Shown here piece after piece: positions 1 through 12,700 of a DNA stretch of 64,000 nt. The DNA lies in assembly GCF_035083965.1 (NCBI RefSeq), contig NC_089723.1:32057193-32121192 (forward strand), in the 5' to 3' direction. The position numbers and the translations under genes are program-made. Under the pieces are notes generated by a model that made no database searches, was not told where the DNA came from, and was given only the letters and a program-made list of their open reading frames with translations. Numbering within the stretch: the first letter of the stretch is position 1; each line of letters begins with the position of its first letter. This stretch comes from Branchiostoma lanceolatum (lineage: Eukaryota > Chordata > Leptocardii > Amphioxiformes > Branchiostomatidae).

Positions 1-750
1 GGTGGATGACCTACATACAGGGTAAAACGAACCAACGTGCAATCAACCCTGAGAGTAAAATGACCTCTTTCTGACCTAAATCCTGTGCCTCTAAATTACA
101 GTACGAGTCTCATGGGACTTCGTGCCTCATCCAGGGGTGAACCAAAATTGGGATCACTGATACAATTTGAAATTCAAATGGCTCCACCTTCTTTTGATGT
201 CTGTAATTTTGTTTTCATGAAGCCCCGTGTTTTTTTTAGAACTCTAAGTACTACATGTGCCTACCGTTTGCCTAGGTTGATTTGGATTATCTATTGCAGA
301 TTGCGTTGTTTACGCAGCTCAACAGCGTGTGAAAAGGATCTGGTTTTAATCATGGATATTCAAAAAGTATCGATTCTTTAGTCTGATGAAGACTGGAGAC
401 GTTTTAACCCAGAAGGCACGAAATGTCTGAACCCACCGCCCACCCCTGTCTGCTATACCAGGTGAGCAACTGTAACTGCACTGCATCTAGTGATGAACCG
501 AACCGGGCGGCTTCAACAGTACAACTGTACACCACTGTAATACCTTTACTAAAGCTACAAAATGTGTACCTCTAAAAATATTGTCGTATGTTAGTACATA
601 GGAATGGAACAATGTGGACAAAAGTGTTAGTCTGTCTACATGGATGGTTGTTTGTGAGACCTAACGTTACCTGGTATTGCTCCAACTGCGATTCAGTGAA
701 GGCTGCCTGCTTATTTCCCATCTCCCTTTAGGATGACAGCGTCTTCATAG
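1..750 (+). CDS. 3' terminal exons of an unrecognised gene (partial)
   Basis: Four short exons can be joined in one open frame: 1-21, 102-136, 382-461 and 732-750. Each acceptor ends in AG and each donor is GT (gtaaaa, gtgaac, gtgagc), and the phases agree at all three junctions (1, 0, 2). The joined tail has about 51 residues. It begins WMTYIQVRVSWDF, continues through SDEDWRRFNPEGTKC and NPPPTPVCYTR, and ends MTASS before TAG at 748-750. A poly(A) signal follows about 50 bp later, so this would be the C-terminus of a protein whose body lies outside the window. I do not recognise the family. The consistent phases and the nearby poly(A) signal argue that it is real, but each exon is short and chance is not excluded. 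Confidence 0.42.
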
Positions 751-797
751 CGACCCAGAAAACTCTCTCGTCTCCTCCTGACCACCATCAAATTTAC

Positions 798-803
798 AAT
801 AAA
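798..803 (+). terminator. Polyadenylation signal AATAAA of the upstream gene
   Basis: AATAAA lies 48 bp after the predicted stop at 748-750, which fits a very short 3' UTR for the partial gene at the left edge. Confidence 0.4.
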
Positions 804-839
804 CGTCCCTTGCCCGCCGGCAACAGGTCATTTATGGGT

Positions 840-1317
840 GAATAGAACGAAATTTTCGGAATCCGATTTTTCGGAGATTTGTGGCTATCACAACATGGCC
901 CGTGCACGCATGTCTGCAACGTGTGACGTCAGTACACAGTTTACGACCTTCCAGCAGTAGATCGATTTTGATAGTTTATAGATCATTGCTTATTTTGGAC
1001 CTGTTATTTGTGCTCATCTGAATATCACGTTCAAGCAAAAATACACAATATTTCTGTAGTGTCGTAAAGGCGTAGCGAGTCGGGGGAATTGATGTCGTAA
1101 TATCGCTGTTACCGCAAAATGTACCTGTCCGGCGCAAACTAGACATTCCAGTATCCCGGAAGTAAGGCTGTTCGATTCCAGTGGCGGGATTTACCTGGAT
1201 TTGAACGTGATCTCATCTTATCTACAGTGTAAATATGCAATACAATGGTCATCAGAGATATGTATACACTACCACGAAGGTTTTAAGCTTCAAGAGATGA
1301 ACTAGTATGTTGAGAAA
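840..1317 (+). promoter_or_regulatory. LRRC61 5' flank with a CRE palindrome
   Basis: This is the short gap between the upstream gene's poly(A) site and the LRRC61 start codon. A perfect CRE palindrome, TGACGTCA, lies at 924-931. No TATA box is evident. A promoter role is inferred from position and from this one motif. Confidence 0.35.
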
Positions 1318-4300
1318 ATGTCGGAAGATACGGAAAAGGGCGCAGGTGAGTTTCCTTCTCTGTTCAGGTGTCGTTTACATGTTGCCTAACAACAAACAAA
1401 TCGTACTACCAAATTCACGCAAAGAAAGATGCCCCGAGGATTTAAGATAGATGTGTTTCTGTGCTTGAGTCTTCTTATCAGACGTTCGCCCACCGATTAA
1501 TGGAAGATTATGAGATTGTATAAAAGTATTAGTACTACTAATGAGCTACTAATAGTAGCTCATTGTTGTACGAAGCGTATGTAAACAGAAAACTGTACAG
1601 TAACTTCCAGCAATGTCAAAGAAACATTTTATTAGTAACTCTGATGATGCAAACTAGATCACAAAATTCTGTTTGAAGAATCTGGCTTCTAAGTCATGAC
1701 ATCCAAAATGTTTATTTCTTCTTATAAAAAACAATCTTATATCAATTACATTGGGAAGTGGCTATTGACATGACGATCCAGCCATCAGTTGAAAAATTAG
1801 GACGGGATCATCCTGTCACCAGTGGAAAAATCTGCACTGCTGACAGGATTATCCTGTCAGCAGTGCAATATTTTCTACTGCTGACAGGATCATCCTGTCA
1901 ATTGCCTCTGAAGGCATCACATTATGCATGGGTGCATTATGTAAAAACAATCTTGACCCAATTCTACTAGTGAGGCAAAGTGAGACTTGATAGCCATTGT
2001 TTATATTTATGTCATGAAATGAAAAATTGTCTTACTTTTTTCTGCTGAATTATAACATTCAATATATTTCCACCAGGGTACATAATTCTGCCACCATACA
2101 TATGAAATTCAAAAGATACGTCCAAACAGATCTCCGACCCAATGTCCCCCAGTATGATGTACTCCTGTATTACATAAAACTGTGCATGCCTTGCAGTGGG
2201 GGTTGCTGCACTAGAGACCTCCCAAACCTACTGTTTTTGAAAGTGGCAGATTTATGTAACCCAGTGGATTAATGTTACTAGGGGTTACATATCTTTGAAA
2301 CTGTTTTCATGAAACCTTTGCTTTTTTTTTCAGGAGAACCAAAGCCTCTTAGCCAGGTGACTCAACAGGCTCTGAAGACTCACAGTGGGGAGTTTGAGTT
2401 GGACAGCATCACTTACATCAACTTTCGTGATAGAGGTGAATGTCTACTCTCCAAGCAGAGGTCGAATGGGCAGATCGTCACCGTTTTATCATATGCAGTT
2501 TTATTTTTGTCATATGCAGTTTTATTTTTAGCCCATTCTAAGAATCGGCTAGCGACAAAAATAAAACTGCATATGATAAAATGGTGACGATCTGCCCATT
2601 CGACCTCTGCTTGGAGAGTAGTGAATGTCCAGTAGTACTCATACACTAGCTTTATAGAGCTTTAAAATTCATGTTCAGTGTCCGTCTGAATTAGGAATGA
2701 TGATATACATTCTCTGCTCATGTTTGTTTGTAAACCGCCTCATGGCATAACACACAAGGTTTGTACAACTTGAACTCACTACAACCTGCATTTCCAGATA
2801 AGATATTGTTCATTTAGAATCATTGAGCCAAATTTCATTGATAAAGTTATGTAATTGTTCTAAGGTTTAACCTTTATTATCACGCTGAAGTAGCTGTTTG
2901 GCTACCAATTCGAATTCTCTATTGGTTATACTAATAGTGTTAGACAGTAGGGATTACGATAATTCTTACCCAGGCTTTGCTTTTAAAAACATCTTTTGTG
3001 TACTTGTACTCCTTTGTGAAGAGGCTTCATGATATTACTTACCCACTTGTTACATGTATTTTTTGTTTTGTTAGGTATCAACGACCTAGGTTGTATTGGA
3101 GAATGTACAAACCTGCAACATCTGAATGTCTCGATGAACGACATCTCACGCCTGGCACCTCTCAGCCCACTCAAGCACCTGGTAACCCTGGACATATCAG
3201 CCAATAGGATCACCCAGCTGGGTCAGGCGCATTTTTATATCAATGATGCAGACTTTGAACTAGGTTTTTTTCTGTTGTAAGGAGTTAATTGACTGCTTGC
3301 TTTTAATTTTCTTCATTGTAAATTTCAGGATAAGAAATAAATTGCAATCACGGTGTGCAATGTTTATGTATATGTATTAAACTATTGTCTGAATCATTTG
3401 TCTGTAATGCAGCTATTCTAATTAGACCTTGGTTCTAGCTGTACTCTTGCCAGATATATACTCACATGGTATTCTACCCCACTGCAAACAAGTATAAAAT
3501 AGAACTGAACATACCACATTTCTTGATCTTATGTTTGTCATTATGATTCAACTTAAAGACAAATAAGTTACTAGGTTTAGCCAGGTGTGAGATGATAAAG
3601 AGAATATTCTTCAGATCATCACCATTTATTGGAATTCTTGATTACAGATGCGCTTAAAGATGCCGACAGTCTTCACACCCTTAATGCAGCTGGTAACCTG
3701 ATCAGCAGGTAATCTATTAGAAATGTTTGCGGGCATTTAATTTCGCAATAGGGAGAAAATTGAGTGTTCAGTGTGGTTTTGAGTTCGTGTTTGAAACAAT
3801 AGTGGCGCTACAGTCACACAATGGAACGGCTTTTCACTGTGGTTTTAAGTTCGCGGTAAAGAGCTCACCCCGCAAACCTCGAACATAAAACCACCGGGAA
3901 CATTTCTGCATTTACAGTATAAGAAAGTCGTATGAAAGGTTTATTGATATAGCCTGTTCGCCCTGTTGATTACACCTCCAGCATTGACAAGCTGGCCTGT
4001 CTGGCTAAACTGGAACATTTCTCCAACCTCAGACTTCAGGATAAAGTACACGAACTCTTCAACCCAGGTGAGAAACTGTTGGATATTGTATTACATGTAT
4101 GTTACCTGGCATTGCTATGTTGTTTGTGTTTACAATGTCCTAGCATTTGATAAAGAAACAAAAGTCTGTATCCAACTCTAATGAAAGTGTTAACCTCCCT
4201 CCTCCTACCTTACCCTGTAACCAATACACTTTTGGTGCCAAAAGGCTGACTCAGTTGGGAGTTCCATTGGTACTTGTTGCCAAGTTGATGAGAGATAGAA

Positions 4301-7062
4301 GTATGTTTGGCTTTGAATCCTATCATCCTGAACTGTTTTCAATTTCTATTTTGATTTCCCATTCTCTTTTTAATCAAGAAAGATCTCATTAGATTTTGAG
4401 ACCAGTATTTAAGATTAGAGGGACTGATTCCATTGACTGCAGCCATATGTAATCCATTCTTCAGGCAGATATATGGTAATATATTCTATTACAGATTAAG
4501 GAATTGATTGATATCAACAGCAATACATAGTTTTCTAATCTCTTCCCTGCAGTGTGTCATGGTGCTTCCTACAAAAAGCGGTTATTATCCATGATGCCAA
4601 GGCTGAAAGTTCTGGATGGTGAGTCAAAACAAATCTGGAACCTTTCTATGTGCCGATACAAATGCATGGCCAGAAATTAGAATAATTATTGTGCTCTACT
4701 GTTTGTACGTTTGTAAGTTTTCTACATATTCCTAACCTTCTGTAATTATAAAGTAAATGCATGGTTGTTTATTGTATACTTTGCAGCAGCACTAAGACTA
4801 AGTGAGAGTTATGCAAGGCTTCAACAAAGCTCAGTGTACATGTATTTTAAATCTTACAAAAGTACATAGCAACGAGGCATGCCTAAGTCAATGGATACTG
4901 GTGTCATGAGGAAGGTTTTATGTTTCACTCCTTGGCTGTTTATCCTTCCAGGTGAGGTGTTGTCAGGTAAAGGGTCTGAGGTGTTCAAGATATGCTCCGA
5001 GATTGATGCCGCCTTGCAAGGTAGGACAACAAAAATGAAGCACGTTCCTTTGCTGGGGGGATCCCTATGCAACTTTACTTTTGAAGTACCATTCATGCTT
5101 TGTCAGATCTATTTACTTCTCTTGCATCTATACACAGTGGATGTAGAAACATGATGCCTTTGTCACTCTTGTAATCAACTGTTAAGTTGTAGCTCCTCAC
5201 TGTAGCAATGCTAGCCTTGAAGAAAAGTTATACCATGAACTGTAGCAAGAACACGTGTAACACTGTTATACTCCTCATCTGTCCTCCAGCTACAGAGAAT
5301 GGATCTAGCAGCACCTCTGGTCTTCCTCTGGTAGATAACTTTCTACTGTCTTTAGAAGATTTTAGCTGCCTCACAGAATATACGGGATAGTTCTTCCGTA
5401 TACCTATAAGCATGATAATGCATGTGTTAAAAGTTTTGTGATGGGTCTATTGTTTTCTTTCACAAACCCCTTTTCACCCCCTCCCTTCAACTTGGCAGCT
5501 GCACACGACTCTGGACTCTATGCCATAAATACAAGTAAGCCCCCTAGTGGTGCTAGTGGTGAGTGCAGTGTGCAGTTTGTTGGTGTGGCTGGTGTGCATT
5601 TTGCAGTGATTGTCCACTAATGATAGTAAATTCCCACACCCTTAGGTAACCTTAGGGCTTGCTGACTAAACACAAACTGTTAACGACTGTACGTGTAGAA
5701 TTTTGAGTTTGAAGCCTGTGCACCTACACTAGCACTGCAAAAGTGGCAAACCATGCTATGTGTGAAAAAAAATATGTAGTCTGAAAATAAATACATGCAC
5801 ATGTATACACAAGAGATATATCAGGTAGCAGTCATCTAAGGCAAATTAACCCAACCAGAAGGCAAGTATTAGTAACACAAGAATTGCTTTGTAGCTGTTT
5901 TAGATCTGCATAACCAGTAATGGATTGATACCTTAACCTTTTTGTAGTGTATATTTACTAAGTGCCAGCTAGATCAAATAGAACATTTCCCTTGACCTTG
6001 AAACTGTTGAATTGGCATTGCCCTGCCTCCATGAGAAGTACAAGTTTTGGAGGGAACAAAATCTGTAACTGACAACCACCTGTTCCTGCAGTACTAATGC
6101 AAGAGTGTAGGGGGAGCTAATGTGTGGCAGAGAGAGAGACACTAAATCTTTTTAACTATCAAAAGCAAGGACATTATGTAGTCCTTGTCAGAAGTAAAAG
6201 GTATTTGAATATCAGGGGCAACTGTAATCCTATTTAACATGACACACTAAGTTTGGAAATAAGTTTAGAAACAAGCTTCACTTTGATTTCTATTTTGTAC
6301 TGCAGTTTCCCATCACTTTGTTCTCTAAGGTCAGGATCTAGCTAACCACTCCCAGCACATTTTCTCACTATCCATGACATGCACAACATGTCCTGATAAT
6401 CTATTTAGTTGTGTGAATTATGAATGCTGTTGAGACATGCACTCTTAATCGTTGATAGGCACACCCACTAGTGGCCCAATCCCAGAAATGAGCAAACCCC
6501 AGCCCTGGTTTGCCAGTGACTCCCTGAGGTTGAAGGACAGTAAAGATCAGGATGCTGCCATAGATGATGTTACCAAGAAGTTCAAGGGTAAGGAATCAAA
6601 GTACTTGGTCACCCTATTATCCTCCTAACCCAATGCTGACATACATCTATCCTGTATCAAATAATGTACGGATTATATAGTACAGCAGAGCTAGGACATA
6701 ATAATGATAATACGATGACTTATTAAATGTAATGTCCTTGAGCATAGATTTTCAATGTGTTTAATGTATGTACATGATACATAAGTTCCAAATACCTGTC
6801 CTTAATTTATTTTGCAAGAAAATTGCTATCATAGACATTCAAAGAAATTTTTCCAAGTTGGCTTGTTAAAGCCTTAATCTAAGGTAGCTAAATGTATAGA
6901 CAGCACAAGTCATGTGACAACTGCTGTTTATCATATCATACAGATGTGTTGGTAGACTGCCAAAGGCTCCAGGAAGAGGGTCAGAGGGCACTGGACCAGG
7001 TCAAGTCATCATCTACCCAGCAAGGCATTGAACATCTGAAAAATCTAGACCTCTCCATGTAA
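1318..7062 (+). CDS. LRRC61: LRRC61, leucine-rich repeat-containing protein 61
   Basis: Exons: 1318-1345, 2334-2435, 3075-3221, 3648-3708, 3982-4067, 4553-4618, 4952-5020, 5290-5319, 5499-5558, 6459-6587 and 6944-7062; 897 nt, 298 aa. All junctions are GT-AG and the phases agree. The order matches vertebrate LRRC61 as I remember it: an N-terminal TGEF-like stretch (here SGEFELDSI), then INDLGCIGECTNLQHL, LRR-type repeats (LNVSMNDIS, LDISANRIT, LNAAGNLIS), a C-terminal cap (LSMMPRLKVLDG) and GKGSEVFKICSEIDAAL. The end contains a short helical segment (QRLQEEGQRALDQV). It is probably a cytosolic scaffold; its biochemical role is not known to me. Exon 8 could instead run to 5330, but only the end at 5319 keeps the frame. 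It is longer than the human protein (about 259 aa) because of a low-complexity Ser/Pro linker in exons 8-10. Confidence 0.9.
1795..1905. repeat. Three palindromic GACAGGAT-ATCCTGTC units
   Basis: Three near-identical palindromes of the form GACAGGAT(C/T)ATCCTGTC stand about 30-45 bp apart. Two are flanked by extra complementary bases (CTGCTGACAGGAT / ATCCTGTCAGCAG). They lie in LRRC61 intron 1. They could fold as separate hairpins or pair with one another. They may be a decayed MITE. Confidence 0.6.
2067..2290. repeat. Dispersed repeat, copy 1
   Basis: The stretch runs from CACCAGGGTACATAATTC to GTGGATTAATGTTAC. It is similar over about 200 bp, in the same order, to 7080-7283. It lies in LRRC61 intron 1, just upstream of exon 2. 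The family is unknown; no terminal repeats are clear. Confidence 0.6.
2445..2620. mobile_element. MITE inserted at the LRRC61 exon 2 splice donor
   Basis: This 176-bp element has 67-bp terminal inverted repeats (2445-2511 and 2554-2620) that differ at one position. It is flanked by a perfect 9-bp duplication GTGAATGTC (2436-2444 and 2621-2629). Nine-base duplications are typical of Mutator-like elements, so it is probably a MULE-derived MITE. The first two bases of the duplicated target are the GT of the LRRC61 intron 2 donor, so the insertion left a donor-like GT on each side. Near-identical arms mean it is young. Confidence 0.85.
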
Positions 7063-7079
7063 CAATTCTACTAACATGA

Positions 7080-7283
7080 TTCCACCTGGGTACATAATTC
7101 CACCACCCTGAATATATATGTCCCAACAGATCTCCAACACAACATCCCCCAGTATAATAATGCACTCCTGTATATCTAAAACTGTGCATACCTGAGGGTC
7201 CTACACTAGAGATCTCTCAAGTCTCAACCCACTGTTTTTCAAAGTGGTGGATGTATGTAACCCTGCAGATTAATGTTAATGGT
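7080..7283. repeat. Dispersed repeat, copy 2
   Basis: Similar to 2067-2290. It starts 18 bases after the LRRC61 stop codon, so it would form the start of that 3' UTR. Its right end is where the foldback element at 7284-8889 begins. Confidence 0.6.
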
Positions 7284-8889
7284 AACAAAGACCAAAACGA
7301 CAATGCTACACAGCTTCCCCAACTCAATTCTTAACAGTCCGAGGCATGATTCCAAACGCTCCGAGGCATGATTCCAACCGGTCCGAGGCATTTCCAACCG
7401 GTCCGAGATACATTTCCTTACGTGCCGCGGTAGAATTCTAACCGCTCTGCGATACATTTCCTTACGTGCTGCGGTAGAATTCCAACCACTCCGCGCCAGT
7501 GAGAATTTCCTGCCCTACGCGCTGCCCTGCGTTCCTCGACAGAATTCCTTTCGCGCTACCGTACCACGGCACAGCCCCGTCCCCCACGCTCATACAGTGG
7601 ACGATCCCAGGTGGGTCAAGGGTCACTCGTGTTGTGAATGTGAACAGCCAGTCAGGTCGTGTCGATGTTGAAAACTTTTTCAGTGCTTCGTTCTGACTAT
7701 CACCGTCTCTAAAAATATGTGCGTACAAATTAAAAGGAAGCCCTGATTGTCAATATCAACTACAATATCAACTACAATCGACGGACAATTGGCGTTTATA
7801 GATATTCCTTTTTTCCCCTCCCGTGTCAGTAGATCGACTGAAAGGACGATATAGTGGGCGTTGACCCCTCTAGAAATCTGCCTGTCGTGGACTCAACATT
7901 GCTACCAGCACACACACACACACTTTCACCACAAAACAATGTTGTGTAATATGCACATTAGATATTGGCCATAAAATTCATTGACAGAAACATACGGTCG
8001 ATAATACAAAAGATATTCTTGTTCAGTCACGGAAAAATCCTGTTATAGCCCCAGCCATGAATGAAATCGAATGTTATAGAAATGCTATCTGTTACTAGCA
8101 GTCTGTGTTGTCCATGTATGAACTTTCATCAAATAACTCGATCATGCGATATGCTGAAAGGACTAAAAATAACCGTGGCCAACTTGAACTTTTGCCACCG
8201 TAGGATTGTCCCGCGAGACAGGTCCGTTTATTTCAGGTTAAGAATCTGAAATAACACAGAAACAAAATGCAAGCTATAGTATAACGTTATATAAAAGGAG
8301 AGCTAGCTGAGGAAGAGAAGGATGCCCCCGTACCGATCCCGTCAAGTACACCGCCAACTCATATGATATATATACTATAGTCTGTAGCACTGACAGTGTC
8401 AGGTTTGAGGTCTCTTGAACTTTAATATCATAATTTAAACAGAGCCAAGCCGGTTTTATTGCTGCCACGGTTGTTGCAACAACAGCAAATATGCCTATGA
8501 CACACGGCGACGAAAGTTTATATTTTCGCAGTTCACATTCGACACGCGTGACCCTTGACCCATCTGGGACCGTCCACTGTATTAGCGTGGGGGACAGGGG
8601 ACTGTGCCGTGCCGTAGCGCGAAAGGAATTCTGTCGAGGAACGCAGGGCAGCGCGTAGGGCGGGAAATTCTCACGGGCGCGGAGTGGTTGGAATTCTACC
8701 GCAGCACGTAAGGAAATGTATCGTAGAGCGGTTAGAATTCTACCGCGGCACGTAAGGAAATGCATCTCGGACCGGTTGGAAATGCCTCGGACCGGTTGGA
8801 ATCATGCCTTGGAGCGTTTGGAATCATGCCTCGGACCGTTAAGAATTGAGTTGGGGAAGCTGTGTAGCATTGTCGTTTTGGTCTTTGGT
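7284..8889. mobile_element. Foldback DNA transposon with long inverted repeats (hAT-like target duplication)
   Basis: The left arm (about 7284-7645) is the reverse complement of the right arm (about 8528-8889). Each arm holds internal tandem sub-repeats built on CCGAGGCATGATTCCAA and CTTACGTGC(C/T)GCGGTAGAA. Flanks TTAATGGT (7276-7283) and ATAATGGT (8890-8897) match at 7 of 8 bases, an 8-bp duplication as in hAT elements. The central ~880 bp shows no transposase. Open frames in the arms are by-products of the sub-repeats. It lies in the LRRC61 3' region. Confidence 0.8.
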
Positions 8890-8897
8890 ATAATGGT

Positions 8898-9730
8898 GGT
8901 TAGATGGGTCTTCCATCAGTTGTGCGAGTTGCAGTATCTGTGCTCAAAGGAAAATGTTTTTTTACATGCAGAGGTCTAAGGCACAGTGCCAGAACTTGTT
9001 GATGTCCAATGTGGTTGCTGCTCTAAACAAAATGAGCCTTCTGGCCATTAGACTGATTACAGAGGCTATTTAAAGAGGATTTTTTATCAGTGATTTTATC
9101 AATCATCCTTGTCAAAGATCTTTAAGGTCTGTGTTGAATCTCTGGGTATTCCTTATCAGGCTGTCTCAAGGGATTGCCTGTTTCCTCAGAATATGTCTTT
9201 ATTGCATCTCAGAACCAATGTGTGTGCCTTATAGTTATAACCTTAACATCAACCAAACTGTGCCAACATGCTATCAAGGCAAAAGTGTGATACTTATAAA
9301 TTTATTAGGATATGTATTCACAATGACACCTACATCATTGGTTTCAACTTCGGATTTGCTGTTTCTGCATCATTCTCAAAATACTTAAATAATCAGCTTT
9401 TTGGATTTGAAAAATGTCTACCCGGTTATTATGTTTGCTTGGAGATAGCTTTGAATTCTGTCAAAGTTTACAGATATTTCCTTTTCATTATTTATCATTG
9501 AATAGAATATATGTATATTTCAGAGCCAGACCTATGAAGGGAAACCTTTTTTTAGTACTTTTAAACCCTTGGTCTATGCCATCTATGGATAGTCGATACA
9601 AGGACATGGAATTGATTTTATTGTTGTACATAGTATGAGCTTTTGTTGGACAAAGATTGTTTCCCTTGCAGCCAGGGATTAATGTCATTCATTTATGTCC
9701 TTTCACATTACTGTACGTAGATGCAGACAG
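8898..9730 (+). other. Probable distal part of the LRRC61 3' UTR
   Basis: AT-rich, with no splice-consistent coding exon seen on either strand. It ends at AATAAA at 9731-9736. If the LRRC61 transcript runs to this signal, its 3' UTR is about 2.7 kb and includes the foldback element; an earlier poly(A) site is possible. Confidence 0.4.
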
Positions 9731-9736
9731 AATAAA
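9731..9736 (+). terminator. Polyadenylation signal, LRRC61 side
   Basis: AATAAA on the plus strand, 30 bp before the minus-strand signal of the converging HMGA gene. Confidence 0.5.
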
Positions 9737-9766
9737 TTGATAGACAACAGATTGTCATATGAAACT

Positions 9767-9772
9767 TTTATT
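9767..9772 (-). terminator. Polyadenylation signal, HMGA side
   Basis: TTTATT on the plus strand (AATAAA on the minus strand). It would end the HMGA transcript and give a 3' UTR of about 3.4 kb. Confidence 0.45.
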
Positions 9773-12700
9773 GGTACATAAAATACAACACTACAAATTG
9801 GGGCTTCCTGTAAACATGGAGAAATATAGAAATCTCTCAACAATCTTTCAATTTTCCAAAGCACTTTTCTGTAAAAGCGGATTGCCTAAATACCTGTTCC
9901 AGCTAGAAGAATTTTAGTTTGGTGACAAGTCCCCAAACTTGTTCCCAATATGCTTTCCATGTTTACATGAAAAAAACTACAAACAAATACATGGTAACTT
10001 ACAAACTTCATATCATCACAATGTGTTATAAAGATGATACATAGCTGCCAACATCAAGGTTTGTACATCTTAAAAGCAAATATTTTTACAAGAGCAAACT
10101 TGTAATTTTTTGCCAATAATTTGGTAGAACAAATTAATCCTAAACCATTTAGGCCTGCTAGTTTTGGTTCGGTCCATCTTTGAGTATTTTGTAAAAAAAA
10201 AGATTGTAATCAGTTGTAACTTTTTTGCACAAGTGGCACAGGCTAAAGTTGCCTTGACTTACACCAAAGAAAGTAGACGAGGCTAGACCCTGCCAGGGTC
10301 AGAAATCATTGTTGGCAGCAACGTACAACAGTGCTTAGTCCCTATGTTATAGTGCAAATCTGAGACACTGTTCTAAACACACACTATCAGATCAGCACTT
10401 GGTACAAAAACATCTAACCAACAAGTTGAGACTCACTGTCCTTTATCCCAATCTAGGATCATGTTATATCCATGGCACAAACAGTTTGGCTGGTATTGCT
10501 GTACCTATCTCACCTGACAACCATATTGAACATTCATCATGCACACAATAGACCACAGTTGGAGAGGAAATCTGAGCTGACATTTTTACCTACTGACATC
10601 AACTGGGCAACCTTGCTTCATTTCTGTTAGCAGGAAGGTTTTTACTTTTAATCTATTGATGTCCTGTAATGCTCTCTAAAACAATTTTGTTAACTGATTA
10701 TGGAACTGGAGTGAGACTATAGCCAACCAAAGGATCCTGTTTTGAAACATTTGGCAACTAGTTAAGAAATAGCCATGTCATTTTGAGGTTACTTTCGCCC
10801 AATGTCAACAGTATGAAATGCTGTTACGGTACCGTAGTCTTCCCAGCCTTCTCTACCCAGGGCCAGAGGTGGTGTGGTTCAGTAGGCATACTATTCCACC
10901 CTAACCACCCAAACTATTGGTAGGACTTACGTGTACATGATCAAATAGTGTTCAGAATAATGTAAGAACCTATAGTACCAATGACATGGCATAAAAATCA
11001 TCATGATACTGATGGTAGCAGGTGGTGATGTTGAAAGTAAGTTGCACATGGATCTGCTTTGTTGAAGAGTTAGACACTGAGCAGAGATGCTGGCTCTACT
11101 AATCATAAGGCATGCACATGTAGCACCAAGTCACATCACACATAGCACCTGTAACATAACCTCAGGATACAATAATACACCACTTACTGACACTTGGACA
11201 ACTAAGGCCTACACATAACTAATGGCAAGCTATATGCTACTTTCTGCAAACATGTATCTGACTTACAGAGGGTCGTGTTAGCATTGAGTGATTATTGTCA
11301 TATCGACTTCAACATCTGACTTTGTTACAGTCTGACAACCATGCAAGATTTCACTCTCAACGTTGCTAATTTTGCAACGGAACTGTCACATAAGGTACAG
11401 GTGTGTACTCCAGGGTATGCAATTACTAACATATTCAGACCATGGAAATGTTTCGTCAATAAAACAGAACATGAACAAGACTTGTTGATAGAACTGTACA
11501 GAGGAGAGGCGATGATGTAAAAATGTACTTCTCTTGATGTCAAATCTATGTATTCCAATTCTGGTAGCTTGTCATGGCTAGAGTAACATTTTGGTCTAGC
11601 TAGGTGTTATATCTTTTGTGTTTTTTTCAAGTATGCATTATATGTTCAGGCATACCGAACCCATGTGACATGTCATTTGGATGTGTATAACTGAAGTTAA
11701 GCTTAGCTTAGATGCTTTAATAACCTTGATCAAGCAACATTAACAAAAAGAATGAATACATAATGGCTGCAAGATTATTCAGACCGTAGCGCAATCTCTA
11801 ACCACCAATAGTTACCACTGAGCTAAATACAAACTCTTGACTATACCCGGGTATCAATATACTCCAGTACTACACAACTATCACTGACCAAACCTACACA
11901 AGTCTATACATCAGATGAAAATTGACATCATTACAACCTGTTTGTACAGAGTGGAGTGATTCCTGCAGGCTTGGTTTGGTTTCAATCAGGCTGAGTAATT
12001 ATAGTGTTTGAGTTGCCCATATCTAGGAATCATAACTGAAGTGTTCGGAGAATTGAATGTTTTTGCACTTTGGGGTTTTGACTTTTGAGTGTCAAAACTT
12101 ATAAAGGATGACCTTTGTGGATAAGCATGCAGCAGATGGAAACAAAAACACCCTCACACAAGCTCCAGGTGTAGTATCTTCATCATGCTTCAATTGTACT
12201 TGTATAGGTCTATTCTATAGGTCTGTTGCTAAAAAAAAGTGGAAAGTTAAATGTTGTAAGCCAATTATTTGTTACAGTTGCTGTTTTTTTTCTGCAGCAA
12301 AAGCCCTGATAATCATACTATAACCACTGCTTCACTTTCTGAGTTTTTTTTCTTTAAGTTTACACCCATGGGTAAAGTAACGTGCCATTTTCAGAAAGTG
12401 TAGTCAGAATTTTTGGTCCCGAATAAAGATCATTGTTTGAATGTTTACAGTTGTACACATTCAAGTTTTTCTCCTCCTAAACATGCCTCTTCAAATTGGC
12501 ACATCCACAAGTTTGATGAAGAGTTGGATTTGATCAAAGATTAGGTGAGGAATGTATTACTATGTAGAATATCCATCAATGTCAAACACATACCTAAAAG
12601 TTTAAAAAATAGCTGCGATGTGGTTAAGGTAGGGTATGGGTATTCAAGTTTCACTGCTGTCATTTCACCCACATAGGTGTACACATAGCCTTTGAAGAAC

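Noticed and set aside
8716-8979. Frame MYRRAVRILPRHVRK, found also at 7239-7457
   Set aside because: Both copies come from the inverted arms of the foldback element and their internal sub-repeats, not from a gene.
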